In this document: piece after piece, positions 1 to 8,655 of the stretch
How the letters are laid out: every line of letters starts with the position of its first letter
Position numbering within the stretch: position 1 is the first letter of the stretch
DNA from: Clostridium pasteurianum DSM 525 = ATCC 6013
GTDB lineage: Bacteria; Bacillota; Clostridia; Clostridiales; Clostridiaceae
Length of the DNA: 64,000 nt
Reading direction: 5' to 3'
Assembly: GCF_000807255.1 (NCBI RefSeq)
Contig: NZ_CP009268.1
Coordinates: 3,564,384-3,628,383, forward strand
The notes under the pieces: model-generated
What the model was told of the DNA's origin: nothing
The model's input: only the letters and a program-made list of their open reading frames with translations
Database searches by the model: none
Position numbers and translations under genes: made by a program

Positions 1-745
1 TAGCTGCACTTTCATTTACGAATATCAATTTATTATTACGATGTACCAAAATAGCTTCATAGGAATTTTCAATAAGTAAATCATAACAGGATTTATTCTT
101 TATCAAATTTTCTTCCATAAATCTTCTCTTCTCATCATTCTGTTCTAATTTACTGTTTAAAAGCTTTAATTGTACATCCTTATTTGCAATTCTCTTGTCT
201 TCCATTTCCTTATAATGTCCTAATGGCCAGGCTGTTAAAATAAATACCCCCACTATAATCAAATCATTTTGAAAATAATAATTTATATCTCCCACAGAAA
301 CATAGGTAAAATCTATAATTAAAATTATGGCAGAAGAAATACATGCTGTAATCATTCCCATTCTCTTTCCAAGTTGAAGTGTAGAAGATATAATTACAAG
401 CAAAAAAAGACATTTTATTTGGTTTGAATAAGTGTTAGTTATGAGTATCAATGTAGTATAGATCCCAATAAGAATACTATTTTCAACAGTCCTTATTATA
501 AAATTGTATTTTAGTCTATATATTTTGGATATCAGATGAGAAAAAAACCACCACAAGAATATTGCCAAAAATACAAGTAATCCTGTAGAGTTTATCTTCA
601 AAAAATTATTATAGTTATATCCAAATAAATGGTTTTCAAATATTTTCTCATATATTACAATAACACAAAAAAATAGTGATGCTAATTTCACTATAGAAAT
701 TATTTCATTTATTCTTTTTTCTTCATTTTGCTGAATTTGTTCCAT
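1..745 (-). CDS. Membrane sensor histidine kinase, N-terminal part (truncated by window edge)
   Basis: An open frame starts at ATG 745 and runs off the left edge without a stop, so only about 248 N-terminal residues are seen. They comprise a short cytoplasmic start, about six hydrophobic segments between residues 15 and 175, a charged linker that looks coiled-coil, and the beginning of a PAS fold (ENSYEAILVHRNNKLIFVN, about residues 226-244). The kinase core should lie outside the window. This architecture is found in clostridial sensor kinases, including Spo0A-phosphorylating orphan kinases; it is not the usual AgrC type. It follows agrD by about 60 bases, so it probably reads the agr peptide or is co-transcribed with it; that role is inferred. 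Confidence 0.8.
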   Translation of the reverse strand, partial: MEQIQQNEEKRINEIISIVKLASLFFCVIVIYEKIFENHLFGYNYNNFLKINSTGLLVFLAIFLWWFFSHLISKIYRLKYNFIIRTVENSILIGIYTTLILITNTYSNQIKCLFLLVIISSTLQLGKRMGMITACISSAIILIIDFTYVSVGDINYYFQNDLIIVGVFILTAWPLGHYKEMEDKRIANKDVQLKLLNSKLEQNDEKRRFMEENLIKNKSCYDLLIENSYEAILVHRNNKLIFVNESAA

Positions 746-804
746 ATTATTCTCACACACCTATTTTAAAAATGAATAATATAAGGACCATTATGGCCCT
801 TATA

Positions 805-942
805 TTATTTCTTTTGTAAGCATTTTGGTTCCTTGGGCTGATAGAAAGAAAAAGTGCAAGCTGAAGCTGAAGTAGAAAATGCTGTACGCTTAAATATGAC
901 ACTGATGTTTTTTTTAAGAGTATTTTTTAATTTATTCTTCAT
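805..942 (-). CDS. agrD: AgrD-like cyclic peptide autoinducer precursor
   Basis: A 45-residue ORF begins 4 bases after the agrB stop, with a GGAAG site in the end of agrB. It has the three parts of AgrD: a basic amphipathic leader (MKNKLKNTLKKNISVIFK), a core around Ala-Cys-Thr-Phe-Ser-Phe, and a charged tail with the QPKEPK motif typical of clostridial AgrD. Established knowledge: AgrB cleaves the tail and closes a thiolactone between the core Cys and the C-terminal residue of the core. A five-residue CTFSF ring is the natural prediction. A second cysteine lies in the tail (PKCL), which is less usual. Placement next to agrB makes the call firm even though the gene is tiny. Confidence 0.85.
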   Translation of the reverse strand: MKNKLKNTLKKNISVIFKRTAFSTSASACTFSFYQPKEPKCLQKK

Positions 943-946
943 TTTT

Positions 947-1621
947 TCACTTCCTTACAATATATTTTAAGATATTATCAATCTTTCCCATAATAACATG
1001 TCCTAGAACTGTTAGTGAAAAGCATTGCCAAAACACTCCAAAGCATATACATTCCAGTATCTTTAGTAAAATTATGTATGCAAAGTTAATGTATAAAATT
1101 GTTAATAAAATCAATAAAACTGATATTAAAGTCATAACTAATATTGACATATTTTTTAGATTTTTTCTCATTTCCATATTAACTATAGGTTTTGCTGGAC
1201 TGTCTACAGGTGCCAATTTTAATATAATATAATAGGAAAATATTAAAATTATTATTGCTATTACATTGACAAACTTGAATGGAATATAATTATAAATTTT
1301 ATTTACAATTATTGGAAAAAGTATTGAAATACAAGTGCCAATAACTATACATCTGTTAGGAGAATCTGAATGTACTCCCCCTGAATATTTTCTAAGTATA
1401 ATAATTGTAAAAGTTATTGCTAAACTCTCCAAGAACACTCCAAATATTACTCCAAATATTATTACAGATATTATATTTATTGATTTTAAAATAAAAATTA
1501 ATGCACCATATTCTATCATCTCTAATTCATCTTTATCTATTTCTGAGGCATTACATATATTTGACACAATACTTTTAGACAATTTTTCAACCAAAAACAT
1601 TCTGAAGTTATCTCCTAACAA
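947..1621 (-). CDS. agrB: AgrB-like integral membrane peptidase
   Basis: This 224-residue membrane protein of the AgrB family processes and cyclises AgrD. The catalytic signature is RKYSGGVHSDSPNRC at about residues 77-91, with the family His and Cys seven residues apart as in AgrB. Several hydrophobic segments follow through to residue 215. Length is slightly longer than staphylococcal AgrB (about 190). Its start overlaps the end of the preceding membrane-protein gene by 14 bases, and agrD follows after 4 bases, so all are one transcript. Substrate is inferred to be the adjacent AgrD. Confidence 0.9.
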   Translation of the reverse strand: MLGDNFRMFLVEKLSKSIVSNICNASEIDKDELEMIEYGALIFILKSINIISVIIFGVIFGVFLESLAITFTIIILRKYSGGVHSDSPNRCIVIGTCISILFPIIVNKIYNYIPFKFVNVIAIIILIFSYYIILKLAPVDSPAKPIVNMEMRKNLKNMSILVMTLISVLLILLTILYINFAYIILLKILECICFGVFWQCFSLTVLGHVIMGKIDNILKYIVRK

Positions 1622-2066
1622 ACTTATTTATAAACATATAAAATAACAAAACTACAATCGCAAACATAAATAAAGACGGCATAGTAAGTAAAAATTTAAA
1701 ATAATCATTAGAAAATCTATCTATATTAAACAAATCATTTAATATGATAACATTTATCCATTCACATAAATAAATAGATATTACAGAAATAAATACTGAA
1801 ATAATACTTATATTAATATTTATCTTAATAATATTAATTCCTATTATTATAAAAACTATCATATTAATCATAGTATTTACTCCAAAACTAATAGGAAGTA
1901 ATCTCACTAAGTAAGTTATAACTGCTAAAATCAAACTAGCTACAATAAAGCTTTTCCTAGATATTTTTTTATTTGCAAAAATGTATGCAACCATTACTAT
2001 CAAAAAAGACTCCGGAATAGTTCTGAAGAAAAACTCCAATGCCGATAATTTTAACATATAGCACAT
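1608..2066 (-). CDS. Small polytopic membrane protein of agr locus (copy A)
   Basis: A 152-residue protein with about five hydrophobic stretches and little else. It starts MCYMLKLSALEFFFRTIPES and shares clear similarity with the next gene upstream (PESFLIV, YLVRLLPI.FGV, shared spacing), so the two are tandem paralogs. The transmembrane pattern resembles the sensor half of AgrC/BlpH-type receptor kinases, but no HATPase or DHp domain follows: the gene stops and overlaps agrB. I do not know its function. Its position suggests a role in peptide export, sensing or immunity. RBS AAGGATG lies upstream of the ATG. Confidence 0.75.
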   Translation of the reverse strand: MCYMLKLSALEFFFRTIPESFLIVMVAYIFANKKISRKSFIVASLILAVITYLVRLLPISFGVNTMINMIVFIIIGINIIKININISIISVFISVISIYLCEWINVIILNDLFNIDRFSNDYFKFLLTMPSLFMFAIVVLLFYMFINKFVRR

Positions 2067-2271
2067 CCTTCCAACAATATCCTTAGGAATATTATACCAC
2101 GTTATAATAAAAAATAAAATATATGTAAAAAATATATTTAATAGTAAAGTAATTGTTTTTTTATGGAATTATTATAAAAAATCTGATATTTTATTTTATA
2201 ATGATTGTAATTTTATTCACTATACAAAATAATCCTGTAAAAATATACAATTTTTATTGTATTCATGTATT

Positions 2272-2763
2272 CTAATCATTATTTCTAGATATATATAATT
2301 TATTATGTTTATCTTTGAACTTATCATTAAACTTAAAAAGTACAAATACTATTATCATAAACATAATTAAGGATGGAGTGTCATATATTATTTTTAATAT
2401 ATCATTTTTAAATTTATTTATTTTTAAAATATACATTACTACATAGGTATTTATAAGCTCACAGACTATAATTGATATTATAGATACAAGTATAGAAAGA
2501 ATTGCTCTATTTATGGATATATTGAGAATGTATACTCCAATTAAAATAAAGATTATACTAATCAATACAGTATGCACCCCAAACATAATGGGTAATAATC
2601 TCACTAGATATGTTGAAATAGCTAAAATAATTGTAGCTCCTGCTATTGATTTTTTAGAAATACTCTTATTACAGAATATGCAAGCTACCAATACTATTAA
2701 AAAAGATTCCGGTATACCCCTAAAGATAAATTCCATGGGAGTTAATTTTAACATATATATCAT
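2272..2763 (-). CDS. Small polytopic membrane protein of agr locus (copy B)
   Basis: A 163-residue paralog of the gene at 1608-2066: both begin with MLKL..(M/L)EF(I/F)FR.IPESFLIV and keep YLVRLLPI near residue 55. It has about five membrane spans and a short, charged, lysine-rich C-terminal tail (KFKDKHNKLYISR) absent from copy A. There is a 205-base AT-rich gap between the copies, so it may have its own promoter. It looks like a receptor-type sensor module without a kinase. Function unknown; an association with agr is inferred from position. Confidence 0.72.
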   Translation of the reverse strand: MIYMLKLTPMEFIFRGIPESFLIVLVACIFCNKSISKKSIAGATIILAISTYLVRLLPIMFGVHTVLISIIFILIGVYILNISINRAILSILVSIISIIVCELINTYVVMYILKINKFKNDILKIIYDTPSLIMFMIIVFVLFKFNDKFKDKHNKLYISRNND

Positions 2764-2916
2764 CCTTTCAACATAATCCTCACGATAAAGATTTATATAT
2801 CTTTTACCAAATAATTTTATCTATGGTGATAATTTTAGATGAGTTATACAGGGATGTAACACTATTATCTCCTCATTTAGCAGAATGTAAGTTAGTGCAG
2901 AATCTATGCGTAAAAT

Positions 2917-2960
2917 AAAAAACTCTTCTCACGGATTCTTATCCCAGAAGAGTTTTATAC
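2917..2960 (-). terminator. Intrinsic terminator downstream of ttcA-like gene
   Basis: An 11-bp inverted repeat (AAAACTCTTCT / AGAAGAGTTTT) is followed on the minus strand by a T-run. It ends the 3102-3968 transcript and insulates the agr locus. The rest of the 2764-3101 interval is AT-rich with no gene seen. Confidence 0.8.
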
Positions 2961-3101
2961 ATTATTATTTGTATATAGATACATTTTTTATTGTATAAAT
3001 TATTATAAAGTCATCAATACAAAATTCTTCCATCCTTCAATAAATTATACAATATTTTTAAAATATTTCAAACATTTTTTTGTAAATTTTTATATAATTC
3101 A

Positions 3102-3968
3102 TTATTCTTCATCATAGATATCTAAAAACGAATGCTTTTCGCCATTCTTCTCCCAACCTACAATGGAATTCAAGTTCACATTTTGTGCAGATTGAAAAAT
3201 AGACTTATCCACATCTCTAAAATTCTTTTTTAATTCACCTATCAAATCTTTAACTTCTTTTCTTTTACTGGAGGTTTTTTGTGCTGCTACTATACATCCA
3301 CAATTCATAGTAGCTAATCCATTATTCCTTACAAATTTTTTAATATCATCTTCTTCAATATAATACAAAGGCCTTATTAATTCCATATCTTTAAAATTTG
3401 TAGCCTTTAATTTTGGCTTCATAGTTTTAAAATTACCTGAATATAAAACATTTAGCATAGTCGTTTCTATAACATCATTAAAATGATGTCCTAATGCCAA
3501 TTTATTACATCCTAATTCTTTGGCTTTATTGTAGAGCGCTCCCCTTCTCATTCTTGCACACATATAGCAAGGATAGTCTTTAGCTATATTTTCTACCACT
3601 TCAAATATACCAGACTCAAAAAGATGTACAGGAATATTTAGATATTCACAGTTGTTAAGTAGTAATTCTCTATTACTTTCGTGAAAACCAGGATCCATGG
3701 CGATAAATTCTAATTCAAAGTTTATCTGAGGATGATTTTTCAATTGTTGAAATAATTTTGCCATAAGCAAGCTGTCCTTCCCGCCAGAAACAGCCACTGC
3801 AATCTTATCTCCTTCTTCCACCAATTTAAAATCCTTAATTGCTCTTACAAATTTCGTCCATAAATACTTTCTATATCTTTTAATAATACTTCTCTCTATT
3901 TCCTTTAGCGGTTTTCTTTCACATAACGGTATTAATAATTCACAACCGCTTCCTGCAATACTACTCAT
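3102..3968 (-). CDS. TtcA-like tRNA 2-thiolation ATPase (PP-loop)
   Basis: A 288-residue PP-loop ATPase of the TtcA/TtuA group, which thiolates tRNA cytidine 32 or related sites using an Fe-S cluster. Visible motifs: PP-loop SGGKDSLL near residue 65; a CYMCARMRRGALY segment with the paired cysteines; GHHFNDVIETT; and NCGC near residue 220, which supplies further cluster cysteines. I chose ATG 3968, six bases inside the longest frame, because GAGG sits 7 bases upstream. It is a monocistron flanked by a terminator. Exact tRNA site cannot be read from sequence. Confidence 0.85.
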   Translation of the reverse strand: MSSIAGSGCELLIPLCERKPLKEIERSIIKRYRKYLWTKFVRAIKDFKLVEEGDKIAVAVSGGKDSLLMAKLFQQLKNHPQINFELEFIAMDPGFHESNRELLLNNCEYLNIPVHLFESGIFEVVENIAKDYPCYMCARMRRGALYNKAKELGCNKLALGHHFNDVIETTMLNVLYSGNFKTMKPKLKATNFKDMELIRPLYYIEEDDIKKFVRNNGLATMNCGCIVAAQKTSSKRKEVKDLIGELKKNFRDVDKSIFQSAQNVNLNSIVGWEKNGEKHSFLDIYDEE

Positions 3969-4053
3969 ATCCACACCTCATTTTATTCTATTAATACTAT
4001 TCATTTTAAGTATTATTAAAATATTTTTCAATATTATTTTTCCGTTAAATATT

Positions 4054-5763
4054 CTATATAAATTTAAATTGTGTTACATCAAAAAGTCCTTTATCTGTAA
4101 TTCTTATCTCTGGTATCACAGGTAAAGCCAAAAAAGATAATGTAATAAATGGATCTATATTTTTATTGATTCCAAGTTTTAAAGCCTCTTCAAGCATTTT
4201 ATTCAAAGTTGTTTCCACATATTCAGAACTCTTATCACTCATTAGTCCTGCTACTGGAAGCGGCAGAGTTCCTTTAATTTTTCCATTACTTACAACAGTA
4301 TAACCACCATTTACTTTTTTAATCTCATCAATAGCCAATAACATATCTCTATCATTATCGCCTATTACAATCAAATTATGAGAATCATGAGCCACGGTAC
4401 TGGCTATAGCCCCATTTTTAATATTAAAATTACTCACTATACCAAGCCCTATATTTTTTGTAGCTTTATGCCTCTCTATTACTGCTATTTTTGAAAATAA
4501 CTCATCAGCTACAAAATTACCTTCTAATGTTTTTACCTTTAACTCTCTCTTTTTTGTAATCAACTCATGAGGCAAAAGTTCTATAACTTCAGCTGTATTA
4601 TTTTCAATCTTTATTTTCAAATCTTCAATAGTTATATTTTGCAATCTTACAGTGTTAAGTACATTATTGTCATCTATTTTTATATTTATTTTTGTACAAA
4701 CTTTTTTATTTTCATAAATAACCTTTCCACGATAAAATACTTTATCTATACTTAGGTCTTGTAAGTTATTTAATATCAATATATCTGCGGAATATCCAGG
4801 AGCTACAGCACCTAACCTTTTTAATTTATAGCACTGAGCAGAATTTATTGTAGCCATACATATAGCATCTATTGGATTTACTCCATACTTCACTGCTTTT
4901 TTTATATTGTAACTTATATGGCCTTCTTTTCTTATGTCTTCCAAATGTTTATCATCCGTACAAAAAATACACCTTTCAAAACTCATATGATGTTTAATAA
5001 GTCCCTCCACTAAATTTTTAAGATTTCTAGCCCCAGAACCCTCTCTTATTTGAAGATACATTCCAAGCCTTAATCTTTCTAAAGCCTCCCCTATAGTGGA
5101 ACATTCATGATCTGTCATAATACCAGCAGTCCTATAGGCATTTAGTGCCTCTCCTGTAAGATTTGGAGAGTGACCATCAATAATCTTGTTATCAAATAAA
5201 TCAATTTTTTTCAACATTTTTTCATGGCCGTTAGTTACAGCCGGATAATCCATAACCTCTCCAAGACCTAATATTTTATCATTTGATAAAAATGGTTCAA
5301 TAAGTTCCGCTGTTAAATCTGCTCCATTATTCTCAAAAGATGTACTTGGTACACTGGAAGGCATCATATAATATATATTTAATGGCAGCCCTTTTGACTG
5401 ATTAAGCATAAAATTTATTCCATTGATTCCACAAACATTAGCTATCTCATGGGGATCTGCTATAAGCGTTGTAGTTCCGTGGGGAATTATTGACTTTGCA
5501 AACTCTCCAGGAGTTACCATAGTAGACTCTATATGCATATGGCTATCTATAAATCCAGGGCAGACATATTTACCCTCAGCATCTATTTCCCTAACCCCGG
5601 AATAATTACCTATACCTACAATTTGATCCTTATAAATTGCTATATCTCCCTTTATTATTTCCTTTGTAAACACATTAACTATATTTGCATTTTTAATAAC
5701 TAGATCTGACTTTTCCCTTTTCATAGCTATATTTATTCTATGTCTTTTTAAATTTACGCTCAT
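4054..5763 (-). CDS. ade: Adenine deaminase
   Basis: This 569-residue amidohydrolase-superfamily protein converts adenine to hypoxanthine and ammonia in purine salvage. It carries the N-terminal metal motif HMHIEST near residue 75, DPHEIANVCG, the GHSPNL histidine segment, DDK in the CTDDKH region, and the long C-terminal extension (AHDSHN, about residue 440) that distinguishes ade from other amidohydrolases. Length is typical (about 570-600). The ATG at 5763 is preceded by AAAGGAG. No purine riboswitch was found in its leader. It is divergent from queT. Confidence 0.93.
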   Translation of the reverse strand: MSVNLKRHRINIAMKREKSDLVIKNANIVNVFTKEIIKGDIAIYKDQIVGIGNYSGVREIDAEGKYVCPGFIDSHMHIESTMVTPGEFAKSIIPHGTTTLIADPHEIANVCGINGINFMLNQSKGLPLNIYYMMPSSVPSTSFENNGADLTAELIEPFLSNDKILGLGEVMDYPAVTNGHEKMLKKIDLFDNKIIDGHSPNLTGEALNAYRTAGIMTDHECSTIGEALERLRLGMYLQIREGSGARNLKNLVEGLIKHHMSFERCIFCTDDKHLEDIRKEGHISYNIKKAVKYGVNPIDAICMATINSAQCYKLKRLGAVAPGYSADILILNNLQDLSIDKVFYRGKVIYENKKVCTKINIKIDDNNVLNTVRLQNITIEDLKIKIENNTAEVIELLPHELITKKRELKVKTLEGNFVADELFSKIAVIERHKATKNIGLGIVSNFNIKNGAIASTVAHDSHNLIVIGDNDRDMLLAIDEIKKVNGGYTVVSNGKIKGTLPLPVAGLMSDKSSEYVETTLNKMLEEALKLGINKNIDPFITLSFLALPVIPEIRITDKGLFDVTQFKFI

Positions 5764-5837
5764 GTATTACTCCTTTCTCAATATAATTGATGTAATATAA
5801 AATTTTATTGAAACTTCTCGTACAAACTGATAAAATC

Positions 5838-5886
5838 TTTAATGACAGTTCGAAAGCCTCCTGTCATTAAATAAAACTACGGCATT
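5838..5886 (+). promoter_or_regulatory. Probable preQ1-I riboswitch upstream of queT
   Basis: A hairpin with stem TAATGACAG/CTGTCATTA encloses a TTCGAAAGCCTC loop and is followed by an A-rich tail (AAATAAAACTACGG). This order (stem, TTCG...CC loop, AAA-rich 3' strand ending in a G-containing pseudoknot arm) matches class-I preQ1 aptamers. GCC in the loop can pair with GGC at 5881-5883. It lies about 110 bases upstream of a queuosine-precursor transporter, the classic target. Judged by eye; a covariance-model search would decide. Confidence 0.6.
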
Positions 5887-5991
5887 AAAAAATATAAATA
5901 AAATAGGTAGTTATGGGATTTTATAATCTAATATGCACTAATGCTGTAATTTCTAAATTTAAAAGGCTTACTAAAAAAGTGGAGGATAAAT

Positions 5992-6477
5992 ATGAAAAAT
6001 TTTTTTCAAACAAGAAATCTAGTAAGAACAGCAATGACAGCAGCAATTTATGGTGCATTAACCATAGCAATCTCATCTTTAAGTTATGGACCAATTCAGC
6101 TAAGATTTACAGAAATTATGGTACTGTTAGCTTTTATAGATTATGGCTACATACCAGGACTGGTACTTGGCTGTGTAATAGCAAATATATTTAGTCCAAT
6201 GGGGCTTGTAGATATGGCTTTTGGAAGTATTGCAACTCTTATATCCGTCTTTTTAATAAGCAAAACTAAAAATCTATTAATGGCAACAATATATCCTTCT
6301 ATTGTCAATGGTATAGTAATTGCTTTAGAACTACATTTTATATTAAATTTGCCACTTTTATTGAGCTTTGGAGAAGTAGCTTTAGGAGAATTCATAGTTG
6401 TAACTTGTCTAGGCTATCCTATTTTTAGAACTATATTAAAAAATACAAAGTTGGTAAAATCACTAAAGTTCTATTAA
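5992..6477 (+). CDS. queT: QueT family queuosine-precursor ECF transporter S component
   Basis: A 161-residue integral membrane protein of the QueT family, the substrate-binding (S) subunit of an energy-coupling-factor transporter for preQ1/preQ0-type precursors. It has a short basic start (MKNFFQTRNLVRTAMTAAIY), then about five hydrophobic helices, with the family features SSLSYGPIQLRFTE and LGCVIANIFSPMGLVDM. GGAGG is 8 bases upstream of the ATG. The energising EcfAAT module is not in the window. A preQ1 leader candidate upstream supports the substrate call. An overlapping frame starting at 5913 is noncoding. Confidence 0.88.
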   Translation: MKNFFQTRNLVRTAMTAAIYGALTIAISSLSYGPIQLRFTEIMVLLAFIDYGYIPGLVLGCVIANIFSPMGLVDMAFGSIATLISVFLISKTKNLLMATIYPSIVNGIVIALELHFILNLPLLLSFGEVALGEFIVVTCLGYPIFRTILKNTKLVKSLKFY

Positions 6478-6485
6478 AAATATAA

Positions 6486-6530
6486 TTATAAGTGCATGAC
6501 ATTTTATAAAACATGCCATGTACTTATAAT
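6486..6530. terminator. Bidirectional terminator between queT and convergent gene
   Basis: An imperfect inverted repeat (ATAAGTGCATGaCAT / ATGcCATGTACTTAT) lies between the convergent stop codons at 6477 and 6560 and can serve both strands. Confidence 0.65.
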
Positions 6531-6559
6531 CTTTTAATACATTAGTAATTTGATTATAA

Positions 6560-6964
6560 CTATATATTTTTATTAATATATAACTTAACATAAACCTCTT
6601 TATCTACTATGTTTAAATCTATAATTTGGATACCGGAAAAATTTTTCAAAAGGAATTTATTCGCCTTCACAATAACCACTTTATTGTGTATATATATAAA
6701 ATTGTCACCATCCGTTTTCTTTAAAAAACCCATAAACATATTTATAATATTATCATTAGAATTTAAAGTGAAATAAATCTTGCCCTCTTTAAATTTATTA
6801 AAAACAAGAATGACCTTAATACTAGGTAAAAATCCTATGCCAACGGTTATTTCAACTTCTTTATCATTAATAGCGCCTAAGCTTCTTATCCTCTTTTTAT
6901 CGTAATCCGCATTCTTTTCAATTAAAGTTAAAACCTCATCCATAGAAATATTTAAACGTGCCAT
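6560..6964 (-). CDS. Hypothetical protein, 134 residues
   Basis: I do not recognise this protein. It is soluble by appearance, with no signal peptide or membrane span. An N-terminal helix (MARLNISMDEVLTLIEKNADYD) is followed by alternating hydrophobic/charged strands, suggesting a small alpha/beta fold. Codon use matches its neighbours. The ATG at 6964 has a plausible GGGAG site. It stands alone between a convergent queT and the MATE gene. Confidence 0.6.
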   Translation of the reverse strand: MARLNISMDEVLTLIEKNADYDKKRIRSLGAINDKEVEITVGIGFLPSIKVILVFNKFKEGKIYFTLNSNDNIINMFMGFLKKTDGDNFIYIHNKVVIVKANKFLLKNFSGIQIIDLNIVDKEVYVKLYINKNI

Positions 6965-7038
6965 TAATATAATACTCCCTACATATTATTTATACATTAT
7001 TATATAATATGATTGTATCACACATATTTGTCTTTATA

Positions 7039-8439
7039 TTAGTTATTTTTAGAAATATTATTATTTCTTCCTATAAGAACAATATTTTTCCACTTACCCT
7101 TTCTAAATCTTATTATATATAAAATTCCCCTCACAAACCAATCTGTATACATTCCAATCCAAACTCCTATTAGTCCTAATCCCAGCGGAATCCCAAGTAC
7201 ATATCCAAAAGTAATTCTAAATATCCACATACCTATAATAGAGGTAATCATGGTATATTTGGCATCCCCTGCCCCTTTAAGACCAGCAGGCAAAACAAAA
7301 GAAATTGCCCAGAGGCACATAGCTAAACCATTTATTATTAAAAGCTTAGTAGTTAGATTTATAATCTCCAAATTTTGAGTATAAAGAGATGAAATTATTT
7401 TAGAAAAAGGTATAAATATTATACCTACTGATATTAATGCTAACGTAGAAAGCTTTGTCATATATAATAAGCATCTTTCAGCCTCCTCTATTTTTCTTCT
7501 GCCCATATATTGTCCAACTAGTGCAGTAGCTGCTATACTCAATGCATTACCTGGTATATTAAGCATATTACTTACAGAAACTGCTATGGCATTGGACGCT
7601 ATAGCTATAGTACCTATATCTACAATATATACTTGCGTAATTAATTTTCCACAATTAAAAAGTAATGATTCTACACTTGCAGGAATACCTATGCTGAAAA
7701 TTGGTTTTAATAGCTGTTTGTTAAATTTAAATTCAGTTAATTTAGTTAATTTTATTATTTTTGTTCCCCTCAAAAGAACCAGTAAAACGGTTATTGCTCC
7801 TATTATTCTGGCAAAGGCAATTCCAAGAGCAGCACCTTTTATTCCTAACCCTGGAGTATTTATTTTAATAATGCCATCATCAATATTTATTCCATATATA
7901 AGTATAAAACTTAAAATTACATTTATAAAATTCATAAATATACTTATTTTCATTGGGGTTTTACTATCACCAGCACCCCTTAATATTCCATTGCATATTA
8001 AGTTCAAAGCTATAAGAGGATAAGTTAAAAGTGTTATACCCAGGTAAGTATAAGTATCTCTTATAACTTCACCCTCAGCTGAACCAAAAAGCAAAGATAT
8101 AAGCAGATTACGAGATATCCATGTAATTAAGGTTATTCCAAAGGATATTAAAATTCCTGAATATAAAACTTGTTTCATAGATTCATTTGCAAGTTTATCA
8201 TTTTTTTGTCCAATAAATTGAGCAACTACAACCGTCCCTCCTATTGCCAGTGCTGAAAAAAATGCAATAAATATATTATTTATTGAATCTACCATTCCAA
8301 TTGCAGATACTGCCTCTTTTCCTATATTACCTGCCATCATGGTATTAATCATTCCCATAGACATTACAAATAACTGCTCTGTAAATATAGGTATTGTCAG
8401 ATTAAATACATCTTTTCTTATAAATCTTACAGATTTCAA
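7039..8439 (-). CDS. MATE family multidrug efflux transporter
   Basis: A 466-residue, 12-span MATE (NorM/MepA type) transporter that exports cationic drugs or metabolites using Na+ or H+ gradients. Features include EQLFVMSMGMINTMMAG in helix 1, GGTVVVAQFIGQK in helix 2, CNGILRGAGDSKTPM near residue 150 and the second-half repeat ALVGQYMGRR and PAGLKGAGDAKY. Length is typical. No regulator is adjacent, and the 216-base leader to 8655 shows no riboswitch that I can recognise. Substrate cannot be predicted. Confidence 0.9.
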   Translation of the reverse strand: MKSVRFIRKDVFNLTIPIFTEQLFVMSMGMINTMMAGNIGKEAVSAIGMVDSINNIFIAFFSALAIGGTVVVAQFIGQKNDKLANESMKQVLYSGILISFGITLITWISRNLLISLLFGSAEGEVIRDTYTYLGITLLTYPLIALNLICNGILRGAGDSKTPMKISIFMNFINVILSFILIYGINIDDGIIKINTPGLGIKGAALGIAFARIIGAITVLLVLLRGTKIIKLTKLTEFKFNKQLLKPIFSIGIPASVESLLFNCGKLITQVYIVDIGTIAIASNAIAVSVSNMLNIPGNALSIAATALVGQYMGRRKIEEAERCLLYMTKLSTLALISVGIIFIPFSKIISSLYTQNLEIINLTTKLLIINGLAMCLWAISFVLPAGLKGAGDAKYTMITSIIGMWIFRITFGYVLGIPLGLGLIGVWIGMYTDWFVRGILYIIRFRKGKWKNIVLIGRNNNISKNN

Positions 8440-8655
8440 CTTAAGTCATCTCTTTTCCCTTAAATATTAATATATTTTAAATTATGACTATTGATGTATA
8501 CGTTTTAGCAAAATACATCCAAAAAATAAAGCGTTATTTTTAGGATAAATCAAACTATTATAAAATTCAATATATAAATAATACAAAAAACTGGAACAAA
8601 ATAAGAATTAATGCATATGATAGTAATAATTGCTTTAATTGAAAGGGTGGTAAAT

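Noticed and set aside
1335-1646. Plus-strand 103-codon frame inside agrB
   Set aside because: Antisense to a well-supported AgrB with catalytic residues; no RBS.
2764-3101. Possible additional small agr gene
   Set aside because: Only the terminator hairpin and AT-rich DNA; no start-RBS-coding pattern.
5764-5840. Purine riboswitch before adenine deaminase
   Set aside because: None of the conserved purine-aptamer loop sequences could be found in the short leader.
5913-6194. Plus-strand frame overlapping queT from an upstream ATG
   Set aside because: It is a different frame from queT, has poor protein character and lacks a ribosome site; QueT from 5992 has a family match and GGAGG.
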